Shown one piece after another: positions 55,840 through 64,000 of a stretch of DNA of 64,000 bases. The notes under the pieces were generated by a model. It saw nothing but the letters and a program-made list of their open reading frames with translations. It was not told the DNA's origin and did no database searches. The DNA is taken from NCBI RefSeq assembly GCF_022012305.1, contig NZ_JAKLTM010000002.1, positions 496,001-560,000 of the forward strand, given 5' to 3'. The first letter of the stretch is position 1. Each line of letters starts with the position of its first letter. The position numbers and the translations under genes are program-made. The DNA comes from Ramlibacter paludis (GTDB lineage: Bacteria > Pseudomonadota > Gammaproteobacteria > Burkholderiales > Burkholderiaceae_C).

Positions 55840-56268
55840 ATGCCAAACGTAGCATCTGTCCTGAAGGACGAAATCGCCCGCGTTGCACGCAAAGAGCTGC
55901 GCGCAGAAATCGAACCGTTGAAGCGGGCGAGCGCCCAGAACCGCAGCTCCATAGCCGCACTCAAGCGTGAGATTGCCAGTCTGCAAAAGCAGTTGAGGAA
56001 GTCGGCTCGCTCCAGTGGCGCGTCTCAAGAGCGCGGGGGCGAAGACTCTGACGGCCCGCGCCGGCGCTTCAGTGCAACCCGGCTGGCTGCACACCGCAAG
56101 AAGCTCGGGCTCTCCGCGGCCGAGTACGGCAAACTCGCTGGAGTCTCTGGCCAGTCCGTCTACAAGTGGGAGCAAGGCAGTACCCGTCCAAGAGCAAGCC
56201 AGCTGGAAAGCGTCGCAGAGGTTCGTGCGCTAGGCAAGCGCGAGGCGCGGGCTCGCCTGGTGGGGTGA
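55840..56268 (+). CDS. XRE-family transcriptional regulator with N-terminal coiled coil
   Basis: 142 residues. A coiled coil (LKDEIARVARKELRAEIEPL; AALKREIASLQKQLRKSA) is followed by an XRE helix-turn-helix at about 75-120: LAAHRKKLGLSAAEYGKLAG and VSGQSVYKWEQGSTRP. It probably controls neighbouring cargo genes. The minus-strand protease-nuclease gene ends 41 bases downstream, so the two are convergent. Confidence 0.88.
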   Translation: MPNVASVLKDEIARVARKELRAEIEPLKRASAQNRSSIAALKREIASLQKQLRKSARSSGASQERGGEDSDGPRRRFSATRLAAHRKKLGLSAAEYGKLAGVSGQSVYKWEQGSTRPRASQLESVAEVRALGKREARARLVG

Positions 56269-56309
56269 CCTGAGGCCTAGCTGGAGCTCGGTAGTACTCA
56301 GGCAGTCTG

Positions 56310-58367
56310 TCAACGGAACGTATCGGCCCTGCGCAACTGCGGCATTGCCAAGCCGGTTCGTTCCTCGATGGAACGGATTGGCGTCTGCTCGTACTCTCCG
56401 AAGTCGATTTCTTCCGTAATCGGTCCGTGGGCGCGAATCTCGTCGGACTGGTCCAGCACGAAACCCGCCGCCTTGAGCTTTCCATCTTCTACCCAAGCAA
56501 CAATCTTCCAAAACTCCGTAGGCACGCGCATGCCTTGCTTGCGTTTGCCGGCCGGGGCGCCTGCTTTGAGCTGGTTGAAGAACTTGTCTTCGACACTGAA
56601 GATTGGGCCGGCGAAGTAAGACACTCGGTTGCCCTCCTCCAAGTGCCTAGTGATGATGTCCTCCAGGTCGCCCCATTCGACATTGTTGAAGTTTGCAATC
56701 ATCGGCGTGGCGTTTGTGATGACAAACGAACTGAAGTCGGCTCGCTCAAGTTCCTCGTCGGTGCTCCCTTGGACTGCGTCCTCTCTCTTGAACAAGTGCC
56801 CGCGCTGCATCGCAGTGCTGAAAATCTCGTCGTCTGGCTGATGCTCGTCGTCCATCCGAGGGTCAAACGTCCACGAGGGACGCTTGGGCATTCCCCTATT
56901 CATGACGTTCTTCCACAGTACCGCTCCGTCCACGTTGCCCGCTGCAAAGAAGGCAGTACGCCTGGCCCCATTCATGACGAGGGAGTAGTTGACATAGTTC
57001 AGGACGATGTCATCCGAGTCTCTTAGCCTGGCCGCGTCCTTCGCGGCCTCAAAGGTGAGCTTAGGAAGCTCGATGCGGTACTTTCTCTTGGTCGATTCGT
57101 CGGCGCCGTTCCCCGCGAGGAAATCTGGAAGGTAGCCCTCCATCCCTTCGAAGAAGTCAGGCTTGCGCCGAATCAGCTTCTCTTCCATCCCGAACGCATC
57201 GGGGCTGATGTCTTCCGGGATTCCCAGGCGAATCGTGGTCTGCGATACCGGTCCTTGCTTCAGCGGGTCCTGTGCCACCACCTTAATCCTGCGCAAGGCC
57301 GCATCGGCTGCGCGAGCTTGTTCCCCGGCGGCAGCCACCTTGCCTCGCAAGGACGCATAGATGCGGCTCACGCGCGTCCCCTCGTTCGTCACGTAGGCGA
57401 TGGATGCCCGTGAATCACCTTCTCTGGCAGGCGTGTTATCCAGGCGAATAATGGTTGGTTTCCCGTCTCGCAGCTCAATTTTGGGGACACCTCCGCGGTG
57501 CAGCGCCACTGCGAACCATTCGTCGGTGCACACAGGCGAGCCTGACGAACCTTTCAAGGTGTCGGCGCCGTAAAACAGCGAGTTCTGTTCGCCCGTAGCG
57601 TCCAGTCGGTCCTTCGGGGGCTCCATGAAGTAGTTGTCCCTCAGGACGACGCGCTTGTCTTGTCCCAGAGGGTGTTGAATGATGTTCGCAGCCTGCTTGC
57701 GGTTCGGGTCCACCTTTCCGGGCTGCTCGAAGAGCCGGAGAAATCCAAATTGCGCGCTCGACTCGCCATCTGCCGTAGCGGCCGCTATGGCAACGAAGCA
57801 GTAGTCCAAATCCTTGTCCGCGACGTACAGCTCACTGGGGTTGAGGTCGAACAGCTTCGGCGACTTCGGCTTACCGTCCAATCCGTCTTCTTGGTTGAAG
57901 GATACGTACGAGGCCTGCGCAACCTCGAATGACGGCAGGACGTGATGATTCGTGAGCAGTAGCCCCGGCGCGACGAGGAAGCCGGTGGCGTCACCGTCCT
58001 CACCTGCCACACCTCGCACTGTTATCTTCCCAACAGCCTTTGCCGCAAGCAGGCCAATTTCGAGATAGCGGATTGGCCGCAGGTCGTTGGTTCCGAACGC
58101 CACCTCTTGAGTAGCCTCATCCAACCGCAGGAGAGCCGGCGCGTCAACAGGCTGTGGCGCAATCACGCCCGTGGCGGCCTTTGCCGTACGCACGGCATGA
58201 GCCAAGACCGCTAGCCGGTCAGACTTTGAGGTAAAACGCTCTGCATTCACCACACCCAACTCGAAGCGGGCCTTGGCGACCGCCTCCGGCGGCGCCGACT
58301 GCTCCGCTCTAACAAAGGTGTCGAATCGCGTGGCGGCGTCACGCAGTTCAGCCAGTTTGATGCCCAT
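56310..58367 (-). CDS. Trypsin-like protease fused to NUC1-type nuclease
   Basis: 685 residues with two catalytic domains. At 120-300 lies a trypsin-like serine protease: GFLVAPGLLLTNHHVLPS with His142, Asp188 in DKDLDYCFVAI and Ser275 in LKGSSGSPVCT. At about 440-660 lies a DNA/RNA non-specific endonuclease: MQRGHLFKRED near 520 (the usual DRGH reads QRGH), then ITNATPMIANFNNVEWGDLE with the Asn that normally holds the metal. A helical N-terminal part precedes both. In phage defence, proteases are coupled to toxic effectors, so self-cleavage that frees the nuclease is possible; this is inference. The divergent gene at 58,514 may be a partner. Confidence 0.87.
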   Translation of the reverse strand: MGIKLAELRDAATRFDTFVRAEQSAPPEAVAKARFELGVVNAERFTSKSDRLAVLAHAVRTAKAATGVIAPQPVDAPALLRLDEATQEVAFGTNDLRPIRYLEIGLLAAKAVGKITVRGVAGEDGDATGFLVAPGLLLTNHHVLPSFEVAQASYVSFNQEDGLDGKPKSPKLFDLNPSELYVADKDLDYCFVAIAAATADGESSAQFGFLRLFEQPGKVDPNRKQAANIIQHPLGQDKRVVLRDNYFMEPPKDRLDATGEQNSLFYGADTLKGSSGSPVCTDEWFAVALHRGGVPKIELRDGKPTIIRLDNTPAREGDSRASIAYVTNEGTRVSRIYASLRGKVAAAGEQARAADAALRRIKVVAQDPLKQGPVSQTTIRLGIPEDISPDAFGMEEKLIRRKPDFFEGMEGYLPDFLAGNGADESTKRKYRIELPKLTFEAAKDAARLRDSDDIVLNYVNYSLVMNGARRTAFFAAGNVDGAVLWKNVMNRGMPKRPSWTFDPRMDDEHQPDDEIFSTAMQRGHLFKREDAVQGSTDEELERADFSSFVITNATPMIANFNNVEWGDLEDIITRHLEEGNRVSYFAGPIFSVEDKFFNQLKAGAPAGKRKQGMRVPTEFWKIVAWVEDGKLKAAGFVLDQSDEIRAHGPITEEIDFGEYEQTPIRSIEERTGLAMPQLRRADTFR

Positions 58368-58513
58368 GTTGTCGCGCCCCTCTTGGTCGACCTTTCTAGC
58401 ACCGACTGTTAACGACTTCTAGTGCGTCACCCCGACGGGTCATCCAATTGGATTAGGTCGTTCTTGACAGGAGCTCGGGACGCGCTCAGTTCTGCGACGC
58501 TGAGGGGAGAAAG

Positions 58514-59344
58514 GTGGCAAACCCGCAGGCTCAGTCGACTTTCAGAGATGCCGACCCGATTGAATGGCTGGCGGCCAGCGGGTATGGTGGGGCCTCTTCT
58601 TCTTGGCCTCTACAGGCCGAATTGAAAGGATTGCCTATGGCTGCGAGAGGCCTTCTTCAAGACGACCTGTTGATGCTTCGGCTGCGCGAGCAGCCCGAGT
58701 TCGCGGCCCGTTTGGTCGAATTCATTAACCTTCGACAACTCGAGGGCAAGCCGATGCTAGTCCTACAGGCGCGCCCAACCTCCGACACAAGCTTTGACGT
58801 CGCCGCTGTGGAGCGTAGCGCGCAAGCCGCGATGCGGCAGGGTTGCAAGAACACACGCAATGAATGGGATGGGTTCTTCGCAGGAAGTCAGCTTCGGCCC
58901 TGCTTTCAGGGCTGGGAGACGGGACGTCTTGGTTGGGCTTTTGAAGCGCATCGTGACGGTCACTTCTTCGCTGCCATTTGGACGTTCCCGCAGGTCGAGG
59001 TGCCCTCGAAGAAGGCCGCTATCGCGGTCGCGAATGTGTACGCCGTGATGTTCCCGCAGTTCTTTGAAGTCGTCGCGCTTGCTCTCGAGGACCTGGACCC
59101 ACCTCCGATGTACTGCATCACGGCAACCCTTGTTGGAGCAGACAACCTCGTCTACGCGGAGGTCACTTCTTCTGGGCGTCTCGTGCACAAGGCCCCTGCA
59201 CTCGCGCCTCAAAACCTGCAATGGCCCGTTTTTGAAGCGCAAGTGGGCGGCATGTCGTGGACAAGCTCCATGATTGCACTGGCGAAGGGTCTAGCGGGAG
59301 CCTACGGCCAGCAAACACCCAGAGGTGCCATTGACCTGGCATAA
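58514..59344 (+). CDS. Uncharacterised island protein beside the protease-nuclease
   Basis: 276 residues, GTG start with GAGGGGAG upstream. It reads FRDADPIEWLAASGYGGASS, LVLQARPTSDTSFDVAAVER, and FAAIWTFPQVEVPSKKAAIA. The folding pattern is alpha/beta without recognisable motif or signal. It is divergent from the protease-nuclease gene (146-base gap) and 56 bases before the zinc-knuckle gene, and could form a module with either. Confidence 0.62.
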   Translation: MANPQAQSTFRDADPIEWLAASGYGGASSSWPLQAELKGLPMAARGLLQDDLLMLRLREQPEFAARLVEFINLRQLEGKPMLVLQARPTSDTSFDVAAVERSAQAAMRQGCKNTRNEWDGFFAGSQLRPCFQGWETGRLGWAFEAHRDGHFFAAIWTFPQVEVPSKKAAIAVANVYAVMFPQFFEVVALALEDLDPPPMYCITATLVGADNLVYAEVTSSGRLVHKAPALAPQNLQWPVFEAQVGGMSWTSSMIALAKGLAGAYGQQTPRGAIDLA

Positions 59345-59400
59345 ACGCGCGCATCGCTCGAATTGCTCCGCCAGCTGAGTAGGTTGGCATACTGACAGCC

Positions 59401-60015
59401 ATGGGTCTGTTCCGCACATTGCTCTACTGGGCAGGGGACCGGGTTGCTAGGGACCGACTGCGGCCGTCCACAAGGCTTAAGAACGCCATCAGTCCCTTTA
59501 ACCGCTATGGACACTGCTTCAGCTGCAACGGGAGCGGCAAGCGGCACTTCGACTGCAGTAAGTGCAGCGGCTCTGGGAACGTCACGGTCAGCTGCCGAAC
59601 GTGCAGCGGAACTGGCGATTTCATCCTTGAGTGCAGAAAGTGCACTGGTACGGGTACGCGCGTGTGGACTTGTGATTCCTGCGGTGGCACTGGCGAATTC
59701 GTGCGGCCGGCCATTGCCTGCAAGATGTGCCGCGGGAGCCGTTGGCTAGATGGCACGACCTGCCACTACTGCAATGGCCGCGGGGAGCAAAGGCCCGCAC
59801 TACGCAGAATCTGTCGCGGATGTGAAGGCGTCCCACATAGGACATTCGTTTGTGAGGCGTGCCGGGCCAGCGGCAAGTTCCACTCGCCATGCCGCAGGTG
59901 CGAATCGTCCGGCAAAGTGACGCTGACCTGCAAGAAGTGTGACGGCCATGGCAGCTACTGGTTCTCCTGCAAGAAGTGCGGCGGGGACGGCTGGTTCAAG
60001 ATGGGCCCGAAATAG
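59401..60015 (+). CDS. Protein of twelve CxxCxGxG-like zinc knuckles
   Basis: 204 residues. After an N-terminal part of 36 residues it consists of twelve successive CxxC knuckles spaced by about 13-16 residues: CFSCNGSG, CSKCSGSG, CRTCSGTG, CRKCTGTG, CDSCGGTG, CKMCRGSR, CHYCNGRG, CRGCEGVP, CEACRASG, CRRCESSG, CKKCDGHG, CKKCGGDG. DnaJ has four such motifs binding two zinc ions. There is no J domain here, and three motifs have lost glycines. By analogy the pairs could fold as about six zinc sites that bind proteins or nucleic acids. Start codon ATG 59,401 lacks a good ribosome-binding site. Confidence 0.83.
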   Translation: MGLFRTLLYWAGDRVARDRLRPSTRLKNAISPFNRYGHCFSCNGSGKRHFDCSKCSGSGNVTVSCRTCSGTGDFILECRKCTGTGTRVWTCDSCGGTGEFVRPAIACKMCRGSRWLDGTTCHYCNGRGEQRPALRRICRGCEGVPHRTFVCEACRASGKFHSPCRRCESSGKVTLTCKKCDGHGSYWFSCKKCGGDGWFKMGPK

Positions 60016-60138
60016 GAGGGGACTTCCGGAAGGGTCGGTCGGCGAGGCGACTTGCCCCCGTCAGTCTGGCTGACAGTTCGCTAGCGAGGCTGCTGCAATT
60101 GCTCGCTACAGACTAGCTGAGTCCAGAGAGCTTTCGTC

Positions 60139-60596
60139 TTAGATGTTCCAGACGGCTGCTGGCGAGATGCCCTCATATGGGTCCGTCTGCACATAGTGCC
60201 CCATTGCCCACTTCGGCCAGCCCAGGGCGTCGTCGTCGAGCGCCAACCAACTGGATGGCTTGCGACGCTAGACATCCAGGCCAAACCTGTTCTCGCGAGA
60301 CAGATACTGGTAATAGTCGCCAGGCTCTGCGAGCTCATACGTGGCGCCAATAACGCGCGAACGAAGTGACTCCGACAAGTGCCGAATTGCCCCTTCAGCC
60401 CAAGCTTCTGAGCCCACGACGTGCTCAGGACAATGCGGATGTCGGGATGTGGAGCAAGGAGTTCGTCCAGAAGGCCCACCTGCTGGAAGAGCGAGTATCG
60501 AGCCGGCACTTCCAAGAACAGCCGGCGCTCGTCCGACCACCGGCGCTCTACTCCGCCGTCGACAAGCTGGCCGTCTACGAGGAGTTCGAAAGCCAA
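60139..60596 (-). pseudogene. Broken HAD-like gene
   Basis: Three fragments together match a HAD-type domain of the kind found in Swiss-army-knife-like RNA-repair proteins: YSLFQQVGLLDELLAPHPDI then RIVLSTSWAQKLG in one frame; RVIGATYELAEPGDYYQYLS in another; then SSWLALDDDALGWPKWAMGH and YVQTDPYEGISPAAVWNI. A frameshift lies near 60,385 and an in-frame stop at 60,268-60,270, so no full protein can be made. Confidence 0.7.
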
Positions 60597-60781
60597 GTCG
60601 CCGGGCCGGATGGCGCGGACGTCTGCCTAGTTGCGGCGACGCGCCATCTTGCGTTCAAGACGGCGAGCAGGGCCCCGGCCCGGGCGTGCGGACTAACGTG
60701 CTCTACGTCGTCGCGTTCCACAAGGGAACGGCGCCGGAGCAAATTGCGGTCGCCAAACGGGTCCAGTTCGCCTGAGCGCGT

Positions 60782-61342
60782 TCAGATGGCGCCAAGCTGT
60801 CGGATTGCTTGGTCGATGTGCGGGCGCAGCTTCCAAATCCAGTGCTCATCACCCTCGACACGCCCGTCGCCCACAGCGAGCGCGCAGGTCATCACCGGCG
60901 AATTGTCCTTCCGGCGCGGGAGCTCCTCTGGCATCTCGGCGAAGAGCATTGCGCCCAGCAAGCCGTAGTGGAGGTTGGCGGCGCCGAAGCTCGCGTACCC
61001 AGCGGCTTCGGCTAGCTGCGTCGCGGTGATGCGCTGGTTGGGTGCCTTGTAGTGGGCGCGGAGCATGGCCCTCTGGCCGTTCGAGGCTCTCGCCAAAACG
61101 CGTGACAACGCGTGCACGGCCTCATCGACGGAAGGGTCAGCGCCCTTTCGTGCTGCTGCCTTCACCGCCTGACGGTCGACCAGCAAGGTAACGAGCTTGC
61201 TGTACACCTCGTCGAGGGACGTGCCGGTGACCTTCTCCTCGATGCGGCCCCCGCGCCAGAGCGCGCCGCGGTGCTCGCCGTCGATGAGCCGCGCGACCAG
61301 CATGTACTCACCAGCCTCCAAGGACTTAATTTCGTCATCCAC
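60782..61342 (-). CDS. Uncharacterised protein, paralogue source of the 50,656 fragment
   Basis: 186 residues. The GTG at 61,342 has AGGAG about 9 bases upstream. The N-terminal half (MLVARLIDGEHRGALWRGGR; LDEVYSKLVTLLVDRQAVKA) and a helix-turn-helix-like centre (ITATQLAEAAGYASFGAANL) precede the C-terminal part SPVMTCALAVGDGRVEGDEH with KLRPHIDQAIRQLG. The family is not recognised. It overlaps the 61,335-61,964 gene by eight bases, so the two are co-translated. Confidence 0.68.
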   Translation of the reverse strand: MDDEIKSLEAGEYMLVARLIDGEHRGALWRGGRIEEKVTGTSLDEVYSKLVTLLVDRQAVKAAARKGADPSVDEAVHALSRVLARASNGQRAMLRAHYKAPNQRITATQLAEAAGYASFGAANLHYGLLGAMLFAEMPEELPRRKDNSPVMTCALAVGDGRVEGDEHWIWKLRPHIDQAIRQLGAI

Positions 61343-61964
61343 GGCTCTTCTCCTTCGCGTTGAACAGGACCTTCTCCTCCACCAGACGGTCAAGAGCCTT
61401 GGCCAGCTCGTGATGCATCACCAGCTCAAACTCCCCACCTTCAGGTGTGACAGAGCTGCCGACCCCGATGGAGCTGCTGTAGAACGGCGCGTCGCGCCGG
61501 CTGCTCGGGAGGAACTCCATCCCGACGGCAAGGCCCAGCTGCTTGCCTAGCGTGCCGAACTCTCGGTTGGCGTAGCTGTGGGGTCGGTCTTCAGACACCT
61601 TCACCCCTGCTCGAGCGGCTGCGTGTGCCAGTTCGGTATACGTGGCGGTGCGGTTGTGGGCTTCGTAGAGAAACTGCAGCATGGCCAGAGACGGCGACTT
61701 GAGCTGACCTGCAGCGACCAAACTTTTGAGGGCCTCGTAGTAGTCCGCCGAACCCGGGACGCTCCAGCGGTTCTCCTGCTTCTGCATGAATCGCAGCAGC
61801 TTCGTATGGTCGGTGTCCACCCCGTTCTCTTTGAGGAACTCGGCCACTTCCCGCCAAGACCACTTCTTGTCTCGGAGAGTCTTGATGGTCTCCAGGTGTT
61901 CTGCCAAGTCTTGTCTGGCAGGCGCTTTTCGGGCTTTTTCGAGCAGAGCTTCCGGTGACGGCAC
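61335..61964 (-). CDS. Uncharacterised protein upstream of the 60,782 gene
   Basis: 209 residues. The N-terminal 70 residues carry a helix-turn-helix-like segment (LRDKKWSWREVAEFLKENGV; DTDHTKLLRFMQKQENRW), and the C-terminal part reads HSYANREFGTLGKQLGLAVG with FELVMHHELAKALDRLVEEK. It may be a DNA-binding partner of the following gene. Direct TTTGCACC repeats stand 39-56 bases upstream of its start. Confidence 0.62.
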   Translation of the reverse strand: MPSPEALLEKARKAPARQDLAEHLETIKTLRDKKWSWREVAEFLKENGVDTDHTKLLRFMQKQENRWSVPGSADYYEALKSLVAAGQLKSPSLAMLQFLYEAHNRTATYTELAHAAARAGVKVSEDRPHSYANREFGTLGKQLGLAVGMEFLPSSRRDAPFYSSSIGVGSSVTPEGGEFELVMHHELAKALDRLVEEKVLFNAKEKSRG

Positions 61965-62458
61965 GGGCCTCTCCTGGGAGGGATTCGCTCAGTCTACACC
62001 TTTTTGCACCAATTTGCACCATTCAGTGCAAGCCCGCACCAGCTAGGCCGAGGCCCGGTCTTCGACATACGTCTCCCAGACAGGCATTGCCATGACAAGG
62101 CCGGCCCGGCTTCAGCACTTCGATTTCAGGTGGAGGCGGCTCGACGCGTTCAGCGTGTTGAAGTGAGCCAGTAGATTCTAGGCGTCCTTGATGAACGCGG
62201 CGTGTGCTCTAGAACTTTCCATTTCAGTCGCTCTCCGGGCTGCCGCGCGCTGCCCCCGCCTACCCTGCCGGCGGCAGGCAAAACCTTTTAGTTACGCCCC
62301 TCCGGTATCGCTCGAAGAAGAGCGTCTTGCTGATTAAGCGCTCGGCCACTCCAAGCAAACTCTCCCCCGCAAGGAGCGCCCCTACTCCATCCAACTGGGG
62401 TAGCGCGTGCATTGCACGGGTGCTACTGTGATATGAGCAGTTAATAAGGAGGGCGACT
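61965..62458. other. Gap with direct repeats and a small GC palindrome
   Basis: About 490 bases without a supported gene. It contains the TTTGCACC direct repeats at 62,003-62,020 and a CTGCCGGCGGCAG palindrome near 62,265. It separates a minus-strand gene pair from the divergent nuclease gene, so promoters for both should be here. Confidence 0.5.
62003..62020. promoter_or_regulatory. Direct repeat TTTGCACC, candidate operator
   Basis: TTTGCACC at 62,003-62,010 and again at 62,013-62,020, a period of 10 bases. It lies just upstream of the start of the 61,964 gene, which encodes a protein with HTH-like segment, so self-regulation is plausible. Confidence 0.45.
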
Positions 62459-64000
62459 ATGGTGGGACCGCTGACGAAGTCGCGATTCAAGCTCGCAATC
62501 GATTGCCCGACGAAGCTGCACTACGCGAAAAGCGAGAACGGCTACAGGAACCAGAACGAAGGCAATGACTTTCTGGAAGCGCTTGCCGACGGAGGGCACC
62601 AGGTGGGCGCTCTTGCCAAGTTTCGCTATCACCCGGACCCGTACGGCGCCGGCATCACGGTCGACACGTTGGTCAAGGATGACGCCATACGCGAAACCCA
62701 AGCGAAACTGGCGGCTCCCGGCCGCGTAGTCATCGCCGAAGCGGCTCTCGCGTACGAGACGTACTTCATCCGCGTTGACGTTCTCATTCGAGACGGACAG
62801 CTTATCGAATTGATTGAGGTTAAGTCCAAGAGCGTGAGCAATAGCGATGTCCAGAAGCGCTTTCAGGGGCCTGAGTGGCGTCCGTACCTTTACGACATCG
62901 CGTTCCAGACACTCGTGGCCGAGAAGGTCTTCCCTGGCTACACAATCGTCCCCAAGCTCGTCCTGGTCAACAAGGAGCTGCCCTGCGACGTGGAAGGCCT
63001 GCACCAGAACTTCCGCATCGTTCCTGACGCATCCACTCGCTCTGTCCGAGTCGAGGTAGCGTCTGGCTTCGACCCTGCGATTGCGCGGAACTTGAGCATC
63101 CTGCGTGAAGTAGACGTCACCGACGTGGTGAACAAGCTCAGGACAACGCCGCTCATCGTCGCCGGCGTCGGTGCCCCTCACAACTCCGCGCTGGAGCCGT
63201 TCATGCGCTGGGCAGCAAGCATCCAGCAGCAACCGGACGCCTTTTTTGGCGGCCTGACCAAGGGCTGCAAGCTCTGCGAGTTCCGAGCCGACGACGGCGA
63301 CCAGGCGCGAAGCGGGAGGCATGAGTGCTGGCAGCGTGCCATCGCCGCGGGGATGCTGGAGAACACGGGCGACCCGACGGACCGCCGCTTGCCACTGTCA
63401 GTGGAAATCTGGGGCGGTGCAGCGGGCTCCAAGAGCATGGCCGGCGCCGTGCTGGACGCCAAGCGCGCATTCATCTTCGATGTGCAGGCCGACGACGTGC
63501 GCCCCACGCAAGACAAAGCCGCCATAGGTTTCACGCCGTTCGAGAGACGAATGGTTCAAGTCGAAGCCTTCAGGAGCGGTCCTGCCCACGTCATCAAAGA
63601 GCCTCGGCTCTTGGAGATGGATGACTGGGCGCGGCCTCTGCACATGATTGACTTCGAAACCAGCACCGCCGCCCTGCCCTTCTTTGCTGGCCAGCGACCG
63701 TACGAAACAGTCGCCTTCCAGTTCAGCCACCACATCCTGGAGCGCGCCGGGGACATCGGCGTCCGAGTGAGGCACGAGACCCAATGGATTAGCGTTGATG
63801 CGACGACGAACCCCAACGTCGACTTTGCGCGGGCACTACGGGCAGCCTTGATGCCGCAAGGCGTGCTGCAGGGCACGGTCTTCAGGTATCACAACCATGA
63901 AAACACGGTCTTGCGAGGCCTGCGGCAGGTCATCGCCAACCGCAATGACGCCGACAAGCAGCAGCTGCTCGACTTCATCGACCTCGTCACCAAGCCGTCG
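62459..64000 (+). CDS. DUF2779-type protein with Cas4/PD-(D/E)XK-like N-terminal domain (partial)
   Basis: 514 codons are open to the window end, so the C-terminus is missing. The start is secure: AAGGAGG stands 8 bases before ATG 62,459. The N-terminus LTKSRFKLAIDCPTKLHYA and the later LIELIEVKSKSVSN (D/E-xK core) are the pattern of a Cas4/RecB-like nuclease; CKLCEFR near residue 280 provides cysteines as in iron-sulfur nucleases. After about residue 395, LHMIDFETSTAALPFFAGQR and ETVAFQFSHHILE match DUF2779, an RNase H-fold exonuclease-like domain. Such proteins appear beside defence genes; substrate is unknown. Confidence 0.82.
   Translation, partial: MVGPLTKSRFKLAIDCPTKLHYAKSENGYRNQNEGNDFLEALADGGHQVGALAKFRYHPDPYGAGITVDTLVKDDAIRETQAKLAAPGRVVIAEAALAYETYFIRVDVLIRDGQLIELIEVKSKSVSNSDVQKRFQGPEWRPYLYDIAFQTLVAEKVFPGYTIVPKLVLVNKELPCDVEGLHQNFRIVPDASTRSVRVEVASGFDPAIARNLSILREVDVTDVVNKLRTTPLIVAGVGAPHNSALEPFMRWAASIQQQPDAFFGGLTKGCKLCEFRADDGDQARSGRHECWQRAIAAGMLENTGDPTDRRLPLSVEIWGGAAGSKSMAGAVLDAKRAFIFDVQADDVRPTQDKAAIGFTPFERRMVQVEAFRSGPAHVIKEPRLLEMDDWARPLHMIDFETSTAALPFFAGQRPYETVAFQFSHHILERAGDIGVRVRHETQWISVDATTNPNVDFARALRAALMPQGVLQGTVFRYHNHENTVLRGLRQVIANRNDADKQQLLDFIDLVTKPS

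Overview
The window looks like a high-GC betaproteobacterial chromosome, probably Burkholderiales/Comamonadaceae (a Ramlibacter- or Variovorax-like genome). This is inference from the gene families (TRAP dicarboxylate transport, ETF-ubiquinone oxidoreductase, gcvTHP behind a tandem glycine riboswitch, Burkholderiales-type orphan small proteins), the strong GC3 bias and the dispersed GTCAT...ATGAC palindromic repeats. No rRNA or tRNA gene was seen.

Positions 1 to about 30,930 are ordinary chromosome. In order: a membrane-anchored protein (partial) and a carboxymuconolactone decarboxylase; a chemoreceptor and an AhpD-like protein; a minus-strand SDR/permease/thioesterase operon divergent from ETF-QO; a TRAP transporter (dctP, hairpin, dctQM); a glycine riboswitch with gcvT-gcvH-gcvP; a TauE-type permease; two small heat-shock genes under a sigma-32-like promoter; a lone receiver domain; DsbA-like, SDR and small proteins; an MFS permease with aroC; a CBS protein; O-acetylhomoserine sulfhydrylase; a hydrolase/P450 pair; an AMP ligase and YihY protein; a DUF2069 protein with a D-2-hydroxyacid dehydrogenase; then thyA.

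At about 30,931 host thyA is cut after codon 178, and a different sequence style begins (lower GC, no GTCAT palindromes, many orphan genes). It runs to the end of the window, so the right end of the island is not seen. Just inside the left end lies a two-gene nuclease + SMC-like ATPase module resembling Lamassu. After it comes a minus-strand operon: a KfrA-like DNA-binding protein, a large tyrosine recombinase split by a nine-G run, a second large recombinase, a small coiled-coil protein, a third recombinase and, as last gene, a complete and divergent thymidylate synthase. The simplest reading is a recombinase-driven element that integrates into thyA and carries a replacement thyA whose sequence at the target motif differs.

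The rest of the island (44.2-64 kb) is accessory cargo: a protein of ten 47-residue TPR-like repeats; a lipoprotein / membrane protein / phosphodiester-glycosidase-like envelope group; an XRE regulator; a trypsin-like protease fused to a NUC1-type nuclease; a protein with twelve CxxCxGxG-like knuckles and no J domain; several orphan or decayed genes (a HAD-like pseudogene, a truncated duplicate of a C-terminal domain); and at the right edge a DUF2779/PD-(D/E)XK-type nuclease running out of the window. Taken together it reads as a defence-rich integrative island.
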